DNA of 20,269 nt from Baffinella frigidus. Its lineage: Eukaryota > Cryptophyceae > Cryptomonadales > Baffinellaceae. The notes under the pieces are model-generated. The model did not search any database. It saw only the letters and a program-made list of their open reading frames with translations, and had not been told where the DNA came from. Both the position numbers and the translations under genes were made by a program. Numbering within the stretch: position 1 is the stretch's first letter; the number at the start of each line of letters is the position of its first letter. The stretch is from NCBI GenBank assembly GCA_026770585.1, contig MU646339.1:515861-536129 (forward strand), in the 5' to 3' direction. Below are positions 10,901 to 16,100 of the stretch, piece after piece.

Positions 10901-12795
10901 GTTGTCGGTCCAAAAACTGCGAGAGAGCGAATTTTCGGAAGCATTCAAGGAGTGTAAGTTCCAGCCCTCCTCCTCCCCTCCAAGCTGGATCAGCGCTGGC
11001 GCAGCCTGCCCGGTCCCGCATCCCTGCTAGCCGAGGATGTGTGTCTTGGGTTACGAAACTTCAGGGCAAAAGGGCAACTGAAATGCGTGTCTGACGAGAG
11101 CTCGACTCAAGCCTCAAGGGCCTGTTTTGGACCTGTATCGAGAGTAATACTAGCTCTGTTTCACTCTGGTAGACTAAATCGATTATGTCTTTTTATTCAA
11201 CTCAAAACGCCACAAGTCATCTTTTCCAAAGGGATTTGTCAACTTTTGGCGAACCGTTGCGATCTGGTCTCGCCAAATTGGCGAGACCAAATCGAGTGGA
11301 ACAGAGCTAGTAATAGAGAAGAAGACGAGAACTGGATCAGCCAGCCCGGGCCCGCACCCCTGTACGCCGAGAAAAGGAATGAAGTTTGTTGGACCACCCT
11401 GGAGGCAATTTATGGGCAAATTGATGATTTCTTAAGCCAACTCCCATAAAAATGCACCCAGAATCCGAGTGCATTTGTGGGAGATTGACTTAAGATTTAC
11501 CCCCAAGTTGACTCCAGGGTGGATACCCATAACATTGCGAACTCCTGGGTGTTGCAGGGGTCTCAAACGAGGCTCAAAACCTCTAAAACCCTGAGAAATT
11601 TCAACCCGTTTTGGGCCCCTGGATTCCGGAATCCAGCGGAGGAGACAGCGCGGTGATCACCTTGAACCGCCCTTCATTTGGGGTGCCCTCGGAGTGAACT
11701 TAAGGAGTTTAGTGTTTGGGGTTTAGGGTTTAGGGTTTCCGCTCTGTAACCCTCCGAGCTTCGTGGGTTTATCGGTGTGCAATTAAATTAATTGCTTCTC
11801 GGCGTGCAGGGATGCTTCTCGGCGTGCAGGGATGCGGTAGCACGGTAACCGCTTTCGACCGTTCCCCCTTGATTTCGGGTGCTCTCGGAATGCACACAAG
11901 TTTGGCACGTGTGAGCACACAAGGTGCGTTGATTACGGATCGAAACCAACATGACCACCATGTATTCCCTTCCGTGAAGGCCTTGTAAGACAAGGACCTG
12001 GCCACAAACAAAAACGAGAGTCTTCTGAGCAGAGGGGAGAGCAAGCGTACCGCAATCTCGCACTCGAGCAGCTCCCACTCGCCCCCCATCACCGTCAGCA
12101 CCCCCACGCCCCCATACGGACTCTCCTCGCTGCGATGGTTGACCAGCGCAACATTCTGCAGCAGCCCCCCATCCCCCCCGCGCCACCCCTCGCACATCAC
12201 CACCTCCCCGTACGGAAAGTCCCCCCCGCGCCCTGCGGTTCCGATCTCCACGCCCTCCGGGTCGTCCCCAGCTGCGAGAACGTCGGCGTCGTACTCCAGG
12301 CCGCGGCACGCATTCCACGCGTCTCCGCCGTCGAGGTCCCAGGAGCCGGCGATGCGCACCTCGCCCTCACCCCCGCGCGCGCCACGCGTGCCGTAGCTGG
12401 CGCCCACGAGCGTCATGGGAACGCCGGCGCTGCGATCGAGCACCCGGAGCGGAGGCGCGGTTCCCACCGTCAGCTTCTCTGGCGTGGTGAGATGCTTCCC
12501 AGGCTCCACCACCACCTGGCCGGAGGGTCTGTGTGTCAATGCGATACTCAAGATCCCCGAACTCTTAGAGGGGGGGCCATGATCTAGGAAGCGCCGTACC
12601 CGCATGAGCGGGTCCGGAGGGCAGGAATGACACCTTGCCGCCGCCACGGCCTTGCTGCGCGGCGCTGATGGCATCCGCAAGCGAGGGGAAGTCAGCAGAG
12701 GGGTACTCGAGCGCCAGCGACTTTGGCAGCGCTCCTCCCAGGGGAGGCGCGAGGAGCACCAAGAGCAGGACAGCTACCCGCACTAGATGCACCAT
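3046..12795 (-). CDS. Secreted right-handed beta-helix repeat protein (multi-exon)
   Basis: Proposed exons, in transcript order: 12795-12634, 12515-12051, 10717-10686, 9378-9324, 7834-7779, 7044-6992, 5777-5660, 4624-4556, 3730-3668 and possibly 3146-3046. It begins MVHLVRVAVLLLVLLAPPLG, a signal peptide. ADFPSLADAISAAQ and VVVEPGKHL follow, typical of the N-cap of pectate-lyase-like beta-helix proteins. The rest is made of turns such as GGVGVLTVMGGEWELLECEI, RVEALRPCRAPLLRMRNCL, DTLIYVSAHATLDCQ, VTFIKGTVIHGCGVAFEV, SLSIRDSIIRDN and ASVELQRNHIIGDLYADA. These look like NosD / CASH-type parallel beta-helix repeats. Phases agree across most junctions. They disagree between 9324 and 7834, and between 3668 and 3146, so at least one exon is missing or the end is wrong. 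No catalytic residues can be assigned; carbohydrate binding or lysis is possible but not shown. Confidence 0.65.
3170..3260. repeat. GGGTTGA heptamer tract
   Basis: About 12 near-perfect GGGTTGA units, a variant of TTTAGGG, then GGGTCTCGGGTTTCGGGTTT. On the other strand it gives a spurious STLNPQP peptide. Confidence 0.88.
3283..3344 (-). pseudogene. Second copy of beta-helix exon 9
   Basis: CTCACAG|GACCGGTTTGTC.. encodes DRFVNASLVERDNKLLPLGE then P, but the donor GT is lost (CCTCCC). The reading frame runs on into a GGGTTGA heptamer tract, giving a repetitive STLNPQP peptide. Its own E-family core (3350-3412) lies upstream, so exon plus element were copied together. Confidence 0.62.
3350..3412. 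repeat. Family E core next to exon 9 copy
   Basis: TCCAAAGTTGACGGATTTGT and ACAACTTCAGAATAGTCTGG match the E-family interior. A second such core is at 3738-3800 beside the complete exon 9. Confidence 0.65.
3668..3730 (-). CDS. Beta-helix gene exon 9
   Basis: The acceptor is TTCTCTCAG|GACCGG and the donor GAGCCG|GTTAGG. The 63 bp encode DRFVNASLVERDNKLLPLCE then P, phase 0 in and out, continuing exon 8 (..DLYADA). An E-family core (3738-3800) lies just upstream. Confidence 0.6.
3801..3809 (-). repeat. Copy of exon 9 acceptor edge
   Basis: GCCGTCCAG|GACCGGTTG repeats only the first nine bases of exon 9, with its AG. The E-family core separates it from the complete exon at 3730. Confidence 0.5.
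3971..4096. mobile_element. Family D foldback element D1 (126 bp)
   Basis: CCACGCCAGAGTCTTCGAA is inverted as CACTCTGGCGTGG. The length equals D2 at 4683. Confidence 0.72.
4182..4201. repeat. 20-bp perfect palindrome
   Basis: CCCATACCCATGGGTATGGG, preceded by further CCCATA units. Confidence 0.8.
4243..4255 (-). repeat. Possible copy of exon 8 donor edge
   Basis: CCACTCGAGGCG|GTCTGC resembles the exon 8 donor GACGCG|GTCTGC, and the CCATCCCAC text found after the real donor is next to it. It is short, so weak. Confidence 0.35.
4316..4359. mobile_element. Half of a family C element
   Basis: CTTAGGGGTTATTC and CCCTTCGTAGTCCGATGTGTGG match the reverse of a C left end. The other half is not seen. 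Confidence 0.6.
4398..4535. mobile_element. Family F foldback element F4
   Basis: TATCCGGGGAAACCTATTTT is inverted as GTTTCCCCGGATA, with long arms including CTGGCAACGAAAATT, 138 bp. It lies 20 bp from the exon 8 donor. Confidence 0.84.
4556..4624 (-). CDS. Beta-helix gene exon 8
   Basis: The acceptor is TGGCAG|GTGTGG and the donor GACGCG|GTCTGC. The 69 bp encode VWTEGASVELQRN-HIIGDLYADA, phase 0 in and out, joining exon 7 (..LWAFK) directly. An F-family element starts 20 bp downstream of the donor (4535). Confidence 0.68.
4683..4808. mobile_element. Family D foldback element D2 (126 bp)
   Basis: CCACGCCAGAGGGCTCGA is inverted as TCGAGCCCTCTGGCGTGG. Confidence 0.8.
4879..4998. repeat. Short irregular tandem repeat
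   Basis: Units of GTACTTTCAGCCCGTGAGGG with GTGGGTT and CCGTC, three to four copies. The surrounding 4809-5160 shows no gene I can support. Confidence 0.7.
5174..5255 (-). pseudogene. Copy of exon 7 (c), 5'-truncated with a stop
   Basis: It encodes VASEVDDV, then TGA in place of the Cys codon, then SLSIRDSIIRDNHRVFK, ending AAG|GTGACT. This copy alone has a GT donor, but the reading frame is broken. Confidence 0.68.
5404..5486 (-). pseudogene. Copy of exon 7 (b), 5'-truncated
   Basis: It encodes GVAFEVDDFCSLSIRDYI, then IRDNHWAFK, followed by GCGCCT. The open frame is kept, but the first third of the exon is missing. Confidence 0.68.
5660..5777 (-). CDS. Beta-helix gene exon 7 (complete copy)
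   Basis: The acceptor is CCTCCAG|C. The 118 bp complete a Ser codon and encode 39 residues: VTFIKGTVIHGCGVAFEV, DDFCSLSIRDSIIRD, NLWAFK. It ends AAG followed by GCGCGC, so the donor is GC, unlike the GT of the other exons. It is the strongest beta-helix exon. Confidence 0.7.
5781..5905. repeat. GGGTTCA heptamer tract
   Basis: Units GGGTTCA, GAGTTCA and GGATTCA lie directly against the acceptor of beta-helix exon 7 at 5777, so the tract supplies the pyrimidine-rich intron end on the minus strand. Confidence 0.85.
6103..6221. mobile_element. Family E element E1 between 50-bp direct repeats
   Basis: CTAGCTCTG is inverted as CAGAGCTAG, with inner arms AGAACTGGGCTCACCA and GGCGAGCCCAGTTCT. GTACTCGAT..CAACAA.GGGCCTCGGGTCTC stands at 6052-6102 and again at 6222-6275. 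Confidence 0.78.
6423..6516. repeat. GA-rich microsatellite
   Basis: (GA)n, then GGGA units and GACAGACA. It is bracketed by two copies of TATTGACGGTTT (6408 and 6543). Confidence 0.85.
6543..6579. repeat. GTTGAC-type hairpin module
   Basis: TTGACGGTTTGGTACCAGCG then CCGTCAACCTTTGG. Related modules are at 6741-6773, 8138-8171, 16982-17024 and 18840-18877. Confidence 0.6.
6663..6707 (-). pseudogene. Copy of exon 6 3' part
   Basis: CGGGGAGGGATGACGCGCGC continues to CTTCGGCAGCAG|GTTTGT. It matches exon 6 but carries one extra base, which shifts the frame. The donor GT is kept. Confidence 0.65.
6992..7044 (-). CDS. Beta-helix gene exon 6
   Basis: The acceptor is GTGAGCAG|GATTCG and the donor GCACCAG|GTCCGT. 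The 53 bp encode DSELRGGLTSAVSVFGT plus two bases of a Ser codon (phase 0 in, 2 out). It joins exon 5 (..TLDCQ) and exon 7 (VTFIKG..) in phase. Confidence 0.65.
7179..7339. mobile_element. Foldback element J
   Basis: AAGCTAACGCCAGCGGACCA is inverted as TGGTCCACTGGCGTTAGCTT, with an AT-rich interior, 161 bp. It is flanked by about 80-bp direct repeats that include the exon 6 acceptor (7030-7110 and 7355-7440). Confidence 0.8.
7356..7367 (-). repeat. Copy of exon 6 5' edge
   Basis: GATGAGCAG|GATTCGGAGCTC repeats the acceptor edge at 7044, and about 75 bp of upstream intron are copied with it. Foldback element J (7179-7339) lies between the two. Confidence 0.66.
7566..7586 (-). repeat. Copy of exon 5 donor edge (b)
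   Basis: CCACGCTACCCTCGACTGTC then AG|GTCTCC repeats the last codons of exon 5 (HATLDCQ region) with a GT donor. E-family half elements separate this copy, the one at 7673 and the complete exon. Confidence 0.68.
7673..7688 (-). repeat. Copy of exon 5 donor edge (c)
   Basis: ACCCTCGACTGTCAG|GTCTCC is the middle of three donor-edge copies spaced about 107 bp apart (7566, 7673, 7779). Confidence 0.66.
7779..7834 (-). CDS. Beta-helix gene exon 5
   Basis: The acceptor is CACCAG|GA and the donor TGTCAG|GTCCTC. The 56 bp finish a codon and encode DEVDTLIYVSAHATLDCQ (phase 1 in, 0 out), a clear beta-helix turn. The upstream phase partner is not identified. Confidence 0.65.
7860..7930. repeat. TTTAGGG tract
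   Basis: TTTTAGGGTTTAGGG units, about eight, run straight into a GT microsatellite. Confidence 0.88.
7928..8000. repeat. (GT)n microsatellite
   Basis: About 35 GT dinucleotides with a few GC changes. Open frames across it are artefacts. Confidence 0.93.
8306..8746. repeat. 221-bp tandem repeat, two units, of CCCTAAA-type text
   Basis: TAAATCCTAT.ACCCCTCA.CC opens units at 8306 and 8527, and a third start (TAAAGCC) is at 8747. Units contain CAGGGAG and GGGAGACCTACACC between CCCTAAA motifs. Confidence 0.78.
8836..8950. repeat. CCCGAAA / CCCTAAA tract
   Basis: About 15 heptamers, mainly AACCCGAAACCC, in C-strand orientation. Confidence 0.88.
8966..8983 (-). other. Possible 18-bp microexon (two copies, here and 8808-8825)
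   Basis: CGCCTCCCAG|TTCCCGACGATGCTCACG|GTTTCG lies in a heptamer tract. A copy, TTTCCAG|TCCCCGACGACGCTCACG followed by TTTTCG, lies about 160 bp lower. A non-repeat island with AG..GT edges in the gap between exons 4 and 5 is suggestive. Its phase (0/0) does not by itself repair the junction, so this is weak. Confidence 0.25.
9006..9322. repeat. TTTAGGG tract, opposite orientation
   Basis: GGGTTTCGGGTTT, then long runs of GGGTTTAGGGTTTA. With 8836-8950 it forms a head-to-head pair around GTGAGCATCGTCGGGAACTG. Confidence 0.88.
9324..9378 (-). CDS. Beta-helix gene exon 4
   Basis: The acceptor is CTGCAG|A and the donor CTGCCTC|GTACAT. The 55 bp complete a codon and encode VEALRPCRAPLLRMRNCL, one beta-helix turn aligned with the last turn of exon 2 (GVLTVMGGEWELLECEI). 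It is embedded in TTTAGGG-type tracts on both sides. It ends in phase 0, which does not fit the next exon found. Confidence 0.58.
9385..9487. repeat. GGGTATA / GGGTTTA tract
   Basis: GGGTATA units (six in a row) mixed with GGGTTTA, just upstream of beta-helix exon 4 on the minus strand. Confidence 0.88.
9488..9504 (-). repeat. Copy of beta-helix exon 4 5' part
   Basis: GTGTGGGCGCTGCGGCC repeats the start of exon 4 (GTGGAGGCGCTGCGGCC). No acceptor AG stands before it, so it is a remnant. A TATAGGG/TTTAGGG tract separates the two. Confidence 0.55.
9693..9844. mobile_element. Family F foldback element F1
   Basis: CGGCGAGTATTTTGGCAAAA pairs with ATTTTGCCAAAATACTCGTC. The centre has CTGCACAAAT..TTTGTGCGGTAA. 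It ends GGATGAGATC. The preceding 9500-9690 shows no gene. Confidence 0.8.
9910..10019. repeat. 37-bp tandem repeat from a family E end (3 units)
   Basis: GTCAACTT.AGAG.GAAAAAGA then GCCCGGGCTCACC, three times, at 9910, 9946 and 9983. Each holds the palindrome GAGCCCGGGCTC. Confidence 0.82.
10131..10279. mobile_element. Family F foldback element F2
   Basis: GATCTCATCGCGGCGAGTAT is inverted as ATACTCGTCAGGATGAGATC-like ends. The centre is TACTACACAAAT..ATTTGTGTAGTA around ACTAGT. GGGAGGGAGGGATC outside is also inverted at 10298-10315. Confidence 0.84.
10280..10600. other. Intron sequence with imperfect short repeats
   Basis: GTACAAA.CCTGCC..TTACTC is repeated at 10413 and 10455. AGTCAACCGTCGACTAACC and AGTCAACCGTCG are at 10513-10548. 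No coding frame matches a family. Confidence 0.4.
10606..10670. repeat. Repeated GC-rich intron segment (copies at 10965-11035 and 11332-11365)
   Basis: CTGGATCAGCGCTGG.GC.GCC then TGCCCGGTCCCGCA.CCCTGC occurs at all three places, the first just below exon 3 of the beta-helix gene. This is intron text copied with the exon edge. Confidence 0.75.
10686..10717 (-). CDS. Beta-helix gene exon 3 (phase-keeping copy)
   Basis: The 32 bp lie between TTCCGAG and GTAACC and encode GTPHEGGGCR (phase 0 in, 2 out). It is the only one of three related copies whose length links exon 2 to exon 4 in phase, joining ..LLECEIA and VEALRPC.. with a typical turn. The call rests on phase and repeat spacing, so it is moderate. 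Confidence 0.45.
10784..10822. repeat. (TA)n microsatellite
   Basis: TATATATATATACATATACA and continuing TA units. Confidence 0.9.
11150..11310. mobile_element. Family E element E8
   Basis: CTAGCTCTGTTTCACTC is inverted as GAGTGGAACAGAGCTAG. The inner palindrome is GGTCTCGCCAAATTGGCGAG, 161 bp. Confidence 0.8.
11394..11522. mobile_element. Foldback element L
   Basis: CCACCCTGGAG is inverted as CTCCAGGGTGG. The inner arms are TTAAGCCAACTCCCATAAAA and TTTGTGGGAGATTGACTTAA, 129 bp. Confidence 0.75.
11661..11687 (-). pseudogene. Diverged copy of beta-helix exon 3 (b)
   Basis: CTCCGAG is followed by GGCACCCCAAATGAAGGGCG and GTTCAAG|GTGATC, 27 bp, GTPNEGRFK. The flanking ACCGCGCTGTCTCCTC matches the copy at 10686. 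Its length would shift the downstream phase. Confidence 0.5.
11850..11883 (-). pseudogene. Diverged copy of beta-helix exon 3 (c)
   Basis: TTCCGAG is followed by AGCACCCGAAATCAAGGGGG and ACGGTCGAAAGCG|GTTACC, 34 bp. It is the most diverged copy and sits closest to exon 2. CTTCTCGGCGTGCAGGGATG is tandemly doubled next to it (11806-11835). Confidence 0.45.
11929..11994 (-). mobile_element. G-type element G3 in beta-helix intron 2
   Basis: The reverse strand reads GTCTTACAAGGCCTTCACGG, then GGTGGTCATGTTGGTTTCGA, as in G1 and G2. Confidence 0.72.
12051..12515 (-). CDS. Beta-helix gene exon 2
   Basis: The acceptor is CGGCCAG|GTGGTG and the donor ATTGCG|GTACGC. Its 155 codons start VVVEPGKHLTTPEKLTVG and end GGEWELLECEIA. 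Joined to exon 1 it gives GRGGGK-VVVEPGK, the usual beta-helix entry strand. It is the longest exon and is rich in Gly. Confidence 0.78.
12634..12795 (-). CDS. Beta-helix gene exon 1 (signal peptide)
   Basis: The 54 codons run from ATG at 12795, with a hydrophobic Leu/Val core at residues 5-18 and likely cleavage near GGALP. It ends GGGK|GTGTCA, phase 0. A 118-bp intron (12516-12633) follows, the only compact, element-free intron in the window. Confidence 0.78.
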
Positions 12796-12901
12796 TCCCG
12801 GCAAGAACGTCGCGCACAGAGGCGAATCCCCCCGGCTTGCTTGGTCAGGACAGGCAAAAGCTGGGAAGAGCCTCGAAGAGGGAAGAGGAGAGCAGGGTAA
12901 G
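12796..12901. promoter_or_regulatory. Shared 5' region of the two divergent genes
   Basis: Only 106 bp lie between the ATG of the leftward beta-helix gene (12795) and that of the methyltransferase (12902). The stretch has no foldback element and no TATA box that I can recognise. Both 5' UTRs and any promoter must fit here or overlap the coding sequence. Confidence 0.55.
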
Positions 12902-13195
12902 ATGAACGACGAGCTGCGGGCGCTGCGCGAGGCACGCGTCGCGCGGCAGGCCGCGAACCCGACCCACTCAGAGGTGGTGCTGGGCGAGGGCGAGTCCCTG
13001 ACGCGCGTCAAGCTCGTCGAGGTGCATGGGCAGGCGCTCGGATCCAGCCTCTGGGAGAGCGGCACGCTCCTCGCGGAATTCCTCGTCTCGCCTGAGGGGC
13101 GTGCGCTCGTGGAGGGAAAGGATCGCGCGATGGAGCTTGGGTGCGGCGTGGGCCTTCCAGGGCTCGCGCTGGCGCTCCTGCTGGGCCGCCGCGAG
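12902..13195 (+). CDS. Methyltransferase exon 1
   Basis: This exon encodes 98 residues from ATG, ending after ..LLGRRE, and carries the LW..L helix and SAM motif I. The donor is GAG|GTACCT, phase 0. Reading on past the donor gives a non-family tail, while joining to 13996 restores the expected VVLTDN strand. The codons are GC-rich. Confidence 0.85.
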
Positions 13196-16100
13196 GTACC
13201 TGGGCGCGGTCAGTTGGTGGCGTGGGCTTTGGGCGCGAGGGCTGCTCTGTTCCTATCCTCTTTCCCCTACGCGGCGCCAGTCGCTTCCGCTCTCAACCGC
13301 GGCTTCAATGATGCTGTTCTTAGTTAAGGCGCAGGATCCGACCTGTTTAAGCTCATGGTTTGGGGTTTAGTGGTTTGGGGTTTAGAAACAACGGAGCAGA
13401 ATGCATCACCACTCTCATCCCGCCGGCCATTCCGCGCCCCCTCAGAGCGCTCGCGCTCTCTCTAGCCGACCCTGCTAAACCTATACGCTGAAACCCTGAG
13501 GAGCGAGGGGGGGGGTGCGTGCTGGCCGTGTTGGCATGTCGAAAGGTCCCTCTGTCCCTAATCACGTCTCGTCCCACCTCTCCTCCTGGCTCGTCGCGGT
13601 CGTGTTTGAAAGTGGATTGACCCGCTTCCCCCCCCGAAAGGTGGTCCTGACGGACAACACGCGGGAGGCGCTAGCGGTCTTACAAGGCCTTCAAGGAATG
13701 GAATACATGGTGGCCATGTTGGTTTCGATCCGTAACACACGCACTTTCTCGCTCTGTCCCTAAGTTCTGACACAATTCGGTCAGGCCTCCCTGGTACAAA
13801 AGGCTTGGCCGAAAACCCGTTCATTCTCCAGAACCGCCCTCTGGAATCCCTCAAGGTCTCTCTGTCCCGAAAGGTGGTGCTCACGGACAACGCGCGTGTC
13901 CCTGGAGCGAGGAGGGGGGTGCGTTGCTGCCGTGTTGGCGTCCCCAAAGGTCTCTCTGCCCCGAACGGTCTCTAAAGGTCTCTCTGTCCCGAAAGGTGGT
14001 GCTCACGGACAACACGCGGGAGGCGCTCGCGCTCGCGGAGCAGAGCATCCTGGCCAACACCCTCGGAGACAGGTACACTTCTCTTCCTTCCGTCTGTCCC
14101 TCCCTTCTATCTCTCCCTCCTCTCTCCCCTTCCCCCCCCACCCTTTCACTCCCCTCCTCTCCCTTCTCACTCCCTTCTCATCCAACACGGGGTGGAGCAG
14201 AGCGTCTTGACCAACACCCTCGGAGACAGGTACCGGTTTCGGTACCTGGAGACAGGTACCGGTTTCAGCGTTTAGGTTCAGCAGGGTCGGCTAGAGACAG
14301 CTTGAGCGCTCTGCCTTGAGGGGGCGCGGAATGGCATCCGGCGGGATGCGAGTGGTGTTGCTAGCGCTCGTGGAGCAGAGCATCCTGGCCAACACCCTCG
14401 GGGATAGGTACCCTACACAAATTCTTTAATATTACTAGCAAGAACGAACCGTGTAGTAATTTTCATTGCCAGAAAATGAAAGAAAAATAGGTTTCCCCGG
14501 ATAAATATTGGCCAACAGCCTCGGAGACAGGTAAGGGTGGACGCCCTAGTTCCGGCGTCAACCTAATTCCGGCATTCCATAGGGTGCTACCGTATGCAAT
14601 ACAGTAGGGTGATACGGGACGCCAGATGTAGGTTGACAGCCTCGGAGACAGGTGCCCTACCTCTGTCTCAGTCTATTCGGGCTCATCTATCTGGTCAGCC
14701 CGGGCTCTTTTCCGCAGGGGTGGGACGACCGTCCAAAGTTGACGGATTTGTACCGCAAACCCAGCATGTCAACTTGAGAATAGTCGGCCAACCCGAGTGA
14801 GGCAGAGCTAGGTGTCCTTGATCTTCCCGCTCTTCGATTCAACCTCGTGACACAAATTCTAGCTCTGCCGCAGTTGCCTTGCCGGACTATTCACAAGTTG
14901 ACAGTCTTTTTGTGTGGTACACATCCGTCAACTTTGGAGTGGAAAAGAGCCCGGGCTCACCAAATTGGTGAGCCAAAAAAGACTGAGACATGGCTATAAG
15001 TTGTCTGGATTAGGAGTGAAGTATTTTGACGGTGTGGCCCCCCCGCGTGGATGTCTCCATGCCCTAACCCCTGAGACCGGCGGCAGGGTGTCGGCAGCGG
15101 AGTTATGCTGGGAGGAGCCGGAGCAAGCCAGGGCGCGATTCGGAGAGTTTGACCTGGTTGTTGCTGCTGACGTCCCTAACCCCCCACTTAGCAGCCACCG
15201 GGGGCTTCACGGATACAGTCCATCTAAACGATTTGTACTAGAATCTTATCCATGTGCGTTGGATTATAACCGCATTTCCCCCGGATATCCGGGGGGGGGG
15301 GGACTCGGCCGCTGCTAAGTGGAAGAATGGCTGCAGGGTGTCGGCAGCGGAGCTATGCTGGGAGGAGCCCGAGCAAGCGAGGGCGCAATTCGGGGAGTTT
15401 GACCTGGTTGTCGCTGCCGACGTGCTCTATCGCCAGGTTTTTGTGATTTTGCTTAACAATGCTGGTATGGTGACTTAAGGCGGCAACCGAGAGTGGTCGG
15501 GTTGACCGTTTAGGGCTTAGGGGCGTTTGACGTTTTTGTCGCTGACGTGCTCTATTGCTAGGTTTCAGGTTCAGGGTTTAGGGTTTAGGGTTTAGGGGCG
15601 TTTGACGGTGTTGTTACTGCTGACGTACTCTATCGCCAGGCACAAACCCTAAACCCTGAACCCGAAGTTTCTAGACTCCAACCACTGGTAGCTACAATGT
15701 TGATGATTTTCTTGGTTCTCCTCCTGCCTGGTTTCATATGCGGAAACAGTATAAAAATACTGTTTTTGGCCACGCGTAAAGTTGATTCCCCCCTTGAAAA
15801 CAAGCCACTTTTGGCGTATCATCACAAAACACGCCAAAAGTGGCTTGTTTTCAAGGGGAGAATCAACTTTACACGTGGCCAAAAACAGTATTTTTATACT
15901 GTTTCCGGAGATAAGGTTGTGTCAGCTATCGCCGGAGTTTCAACGTTGTGGGCCCTGCTTTGACTCCTGATTCCTTTTTTTTAATTTTCTCATACGTTGA
16001 GGGTGCGTCACTTTTTCCGGGAAATAATTTCCCATTGCCGTAGAATCGAGGTGGTTGACGTGAGGGTGTGTGTCGTGCAGAAACTCCTGGCACCACTGGG

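Noticed and set aside
10291-11094. Longest plus-strand open frame in the window (267 codons)
   Set aside because: It runs through repeated GC-rich segments and a TA microsatellite, and matches no family. The minus-strand beta-helix exon 3 and its intron explain the non-repeat part.
12135-12587. Plus-strand frames opposite beta-helix exon 2
   Set aside because: The minus strand gives a coherent beta-helix protein. The plus frames are shadows of its GC-rich codons.
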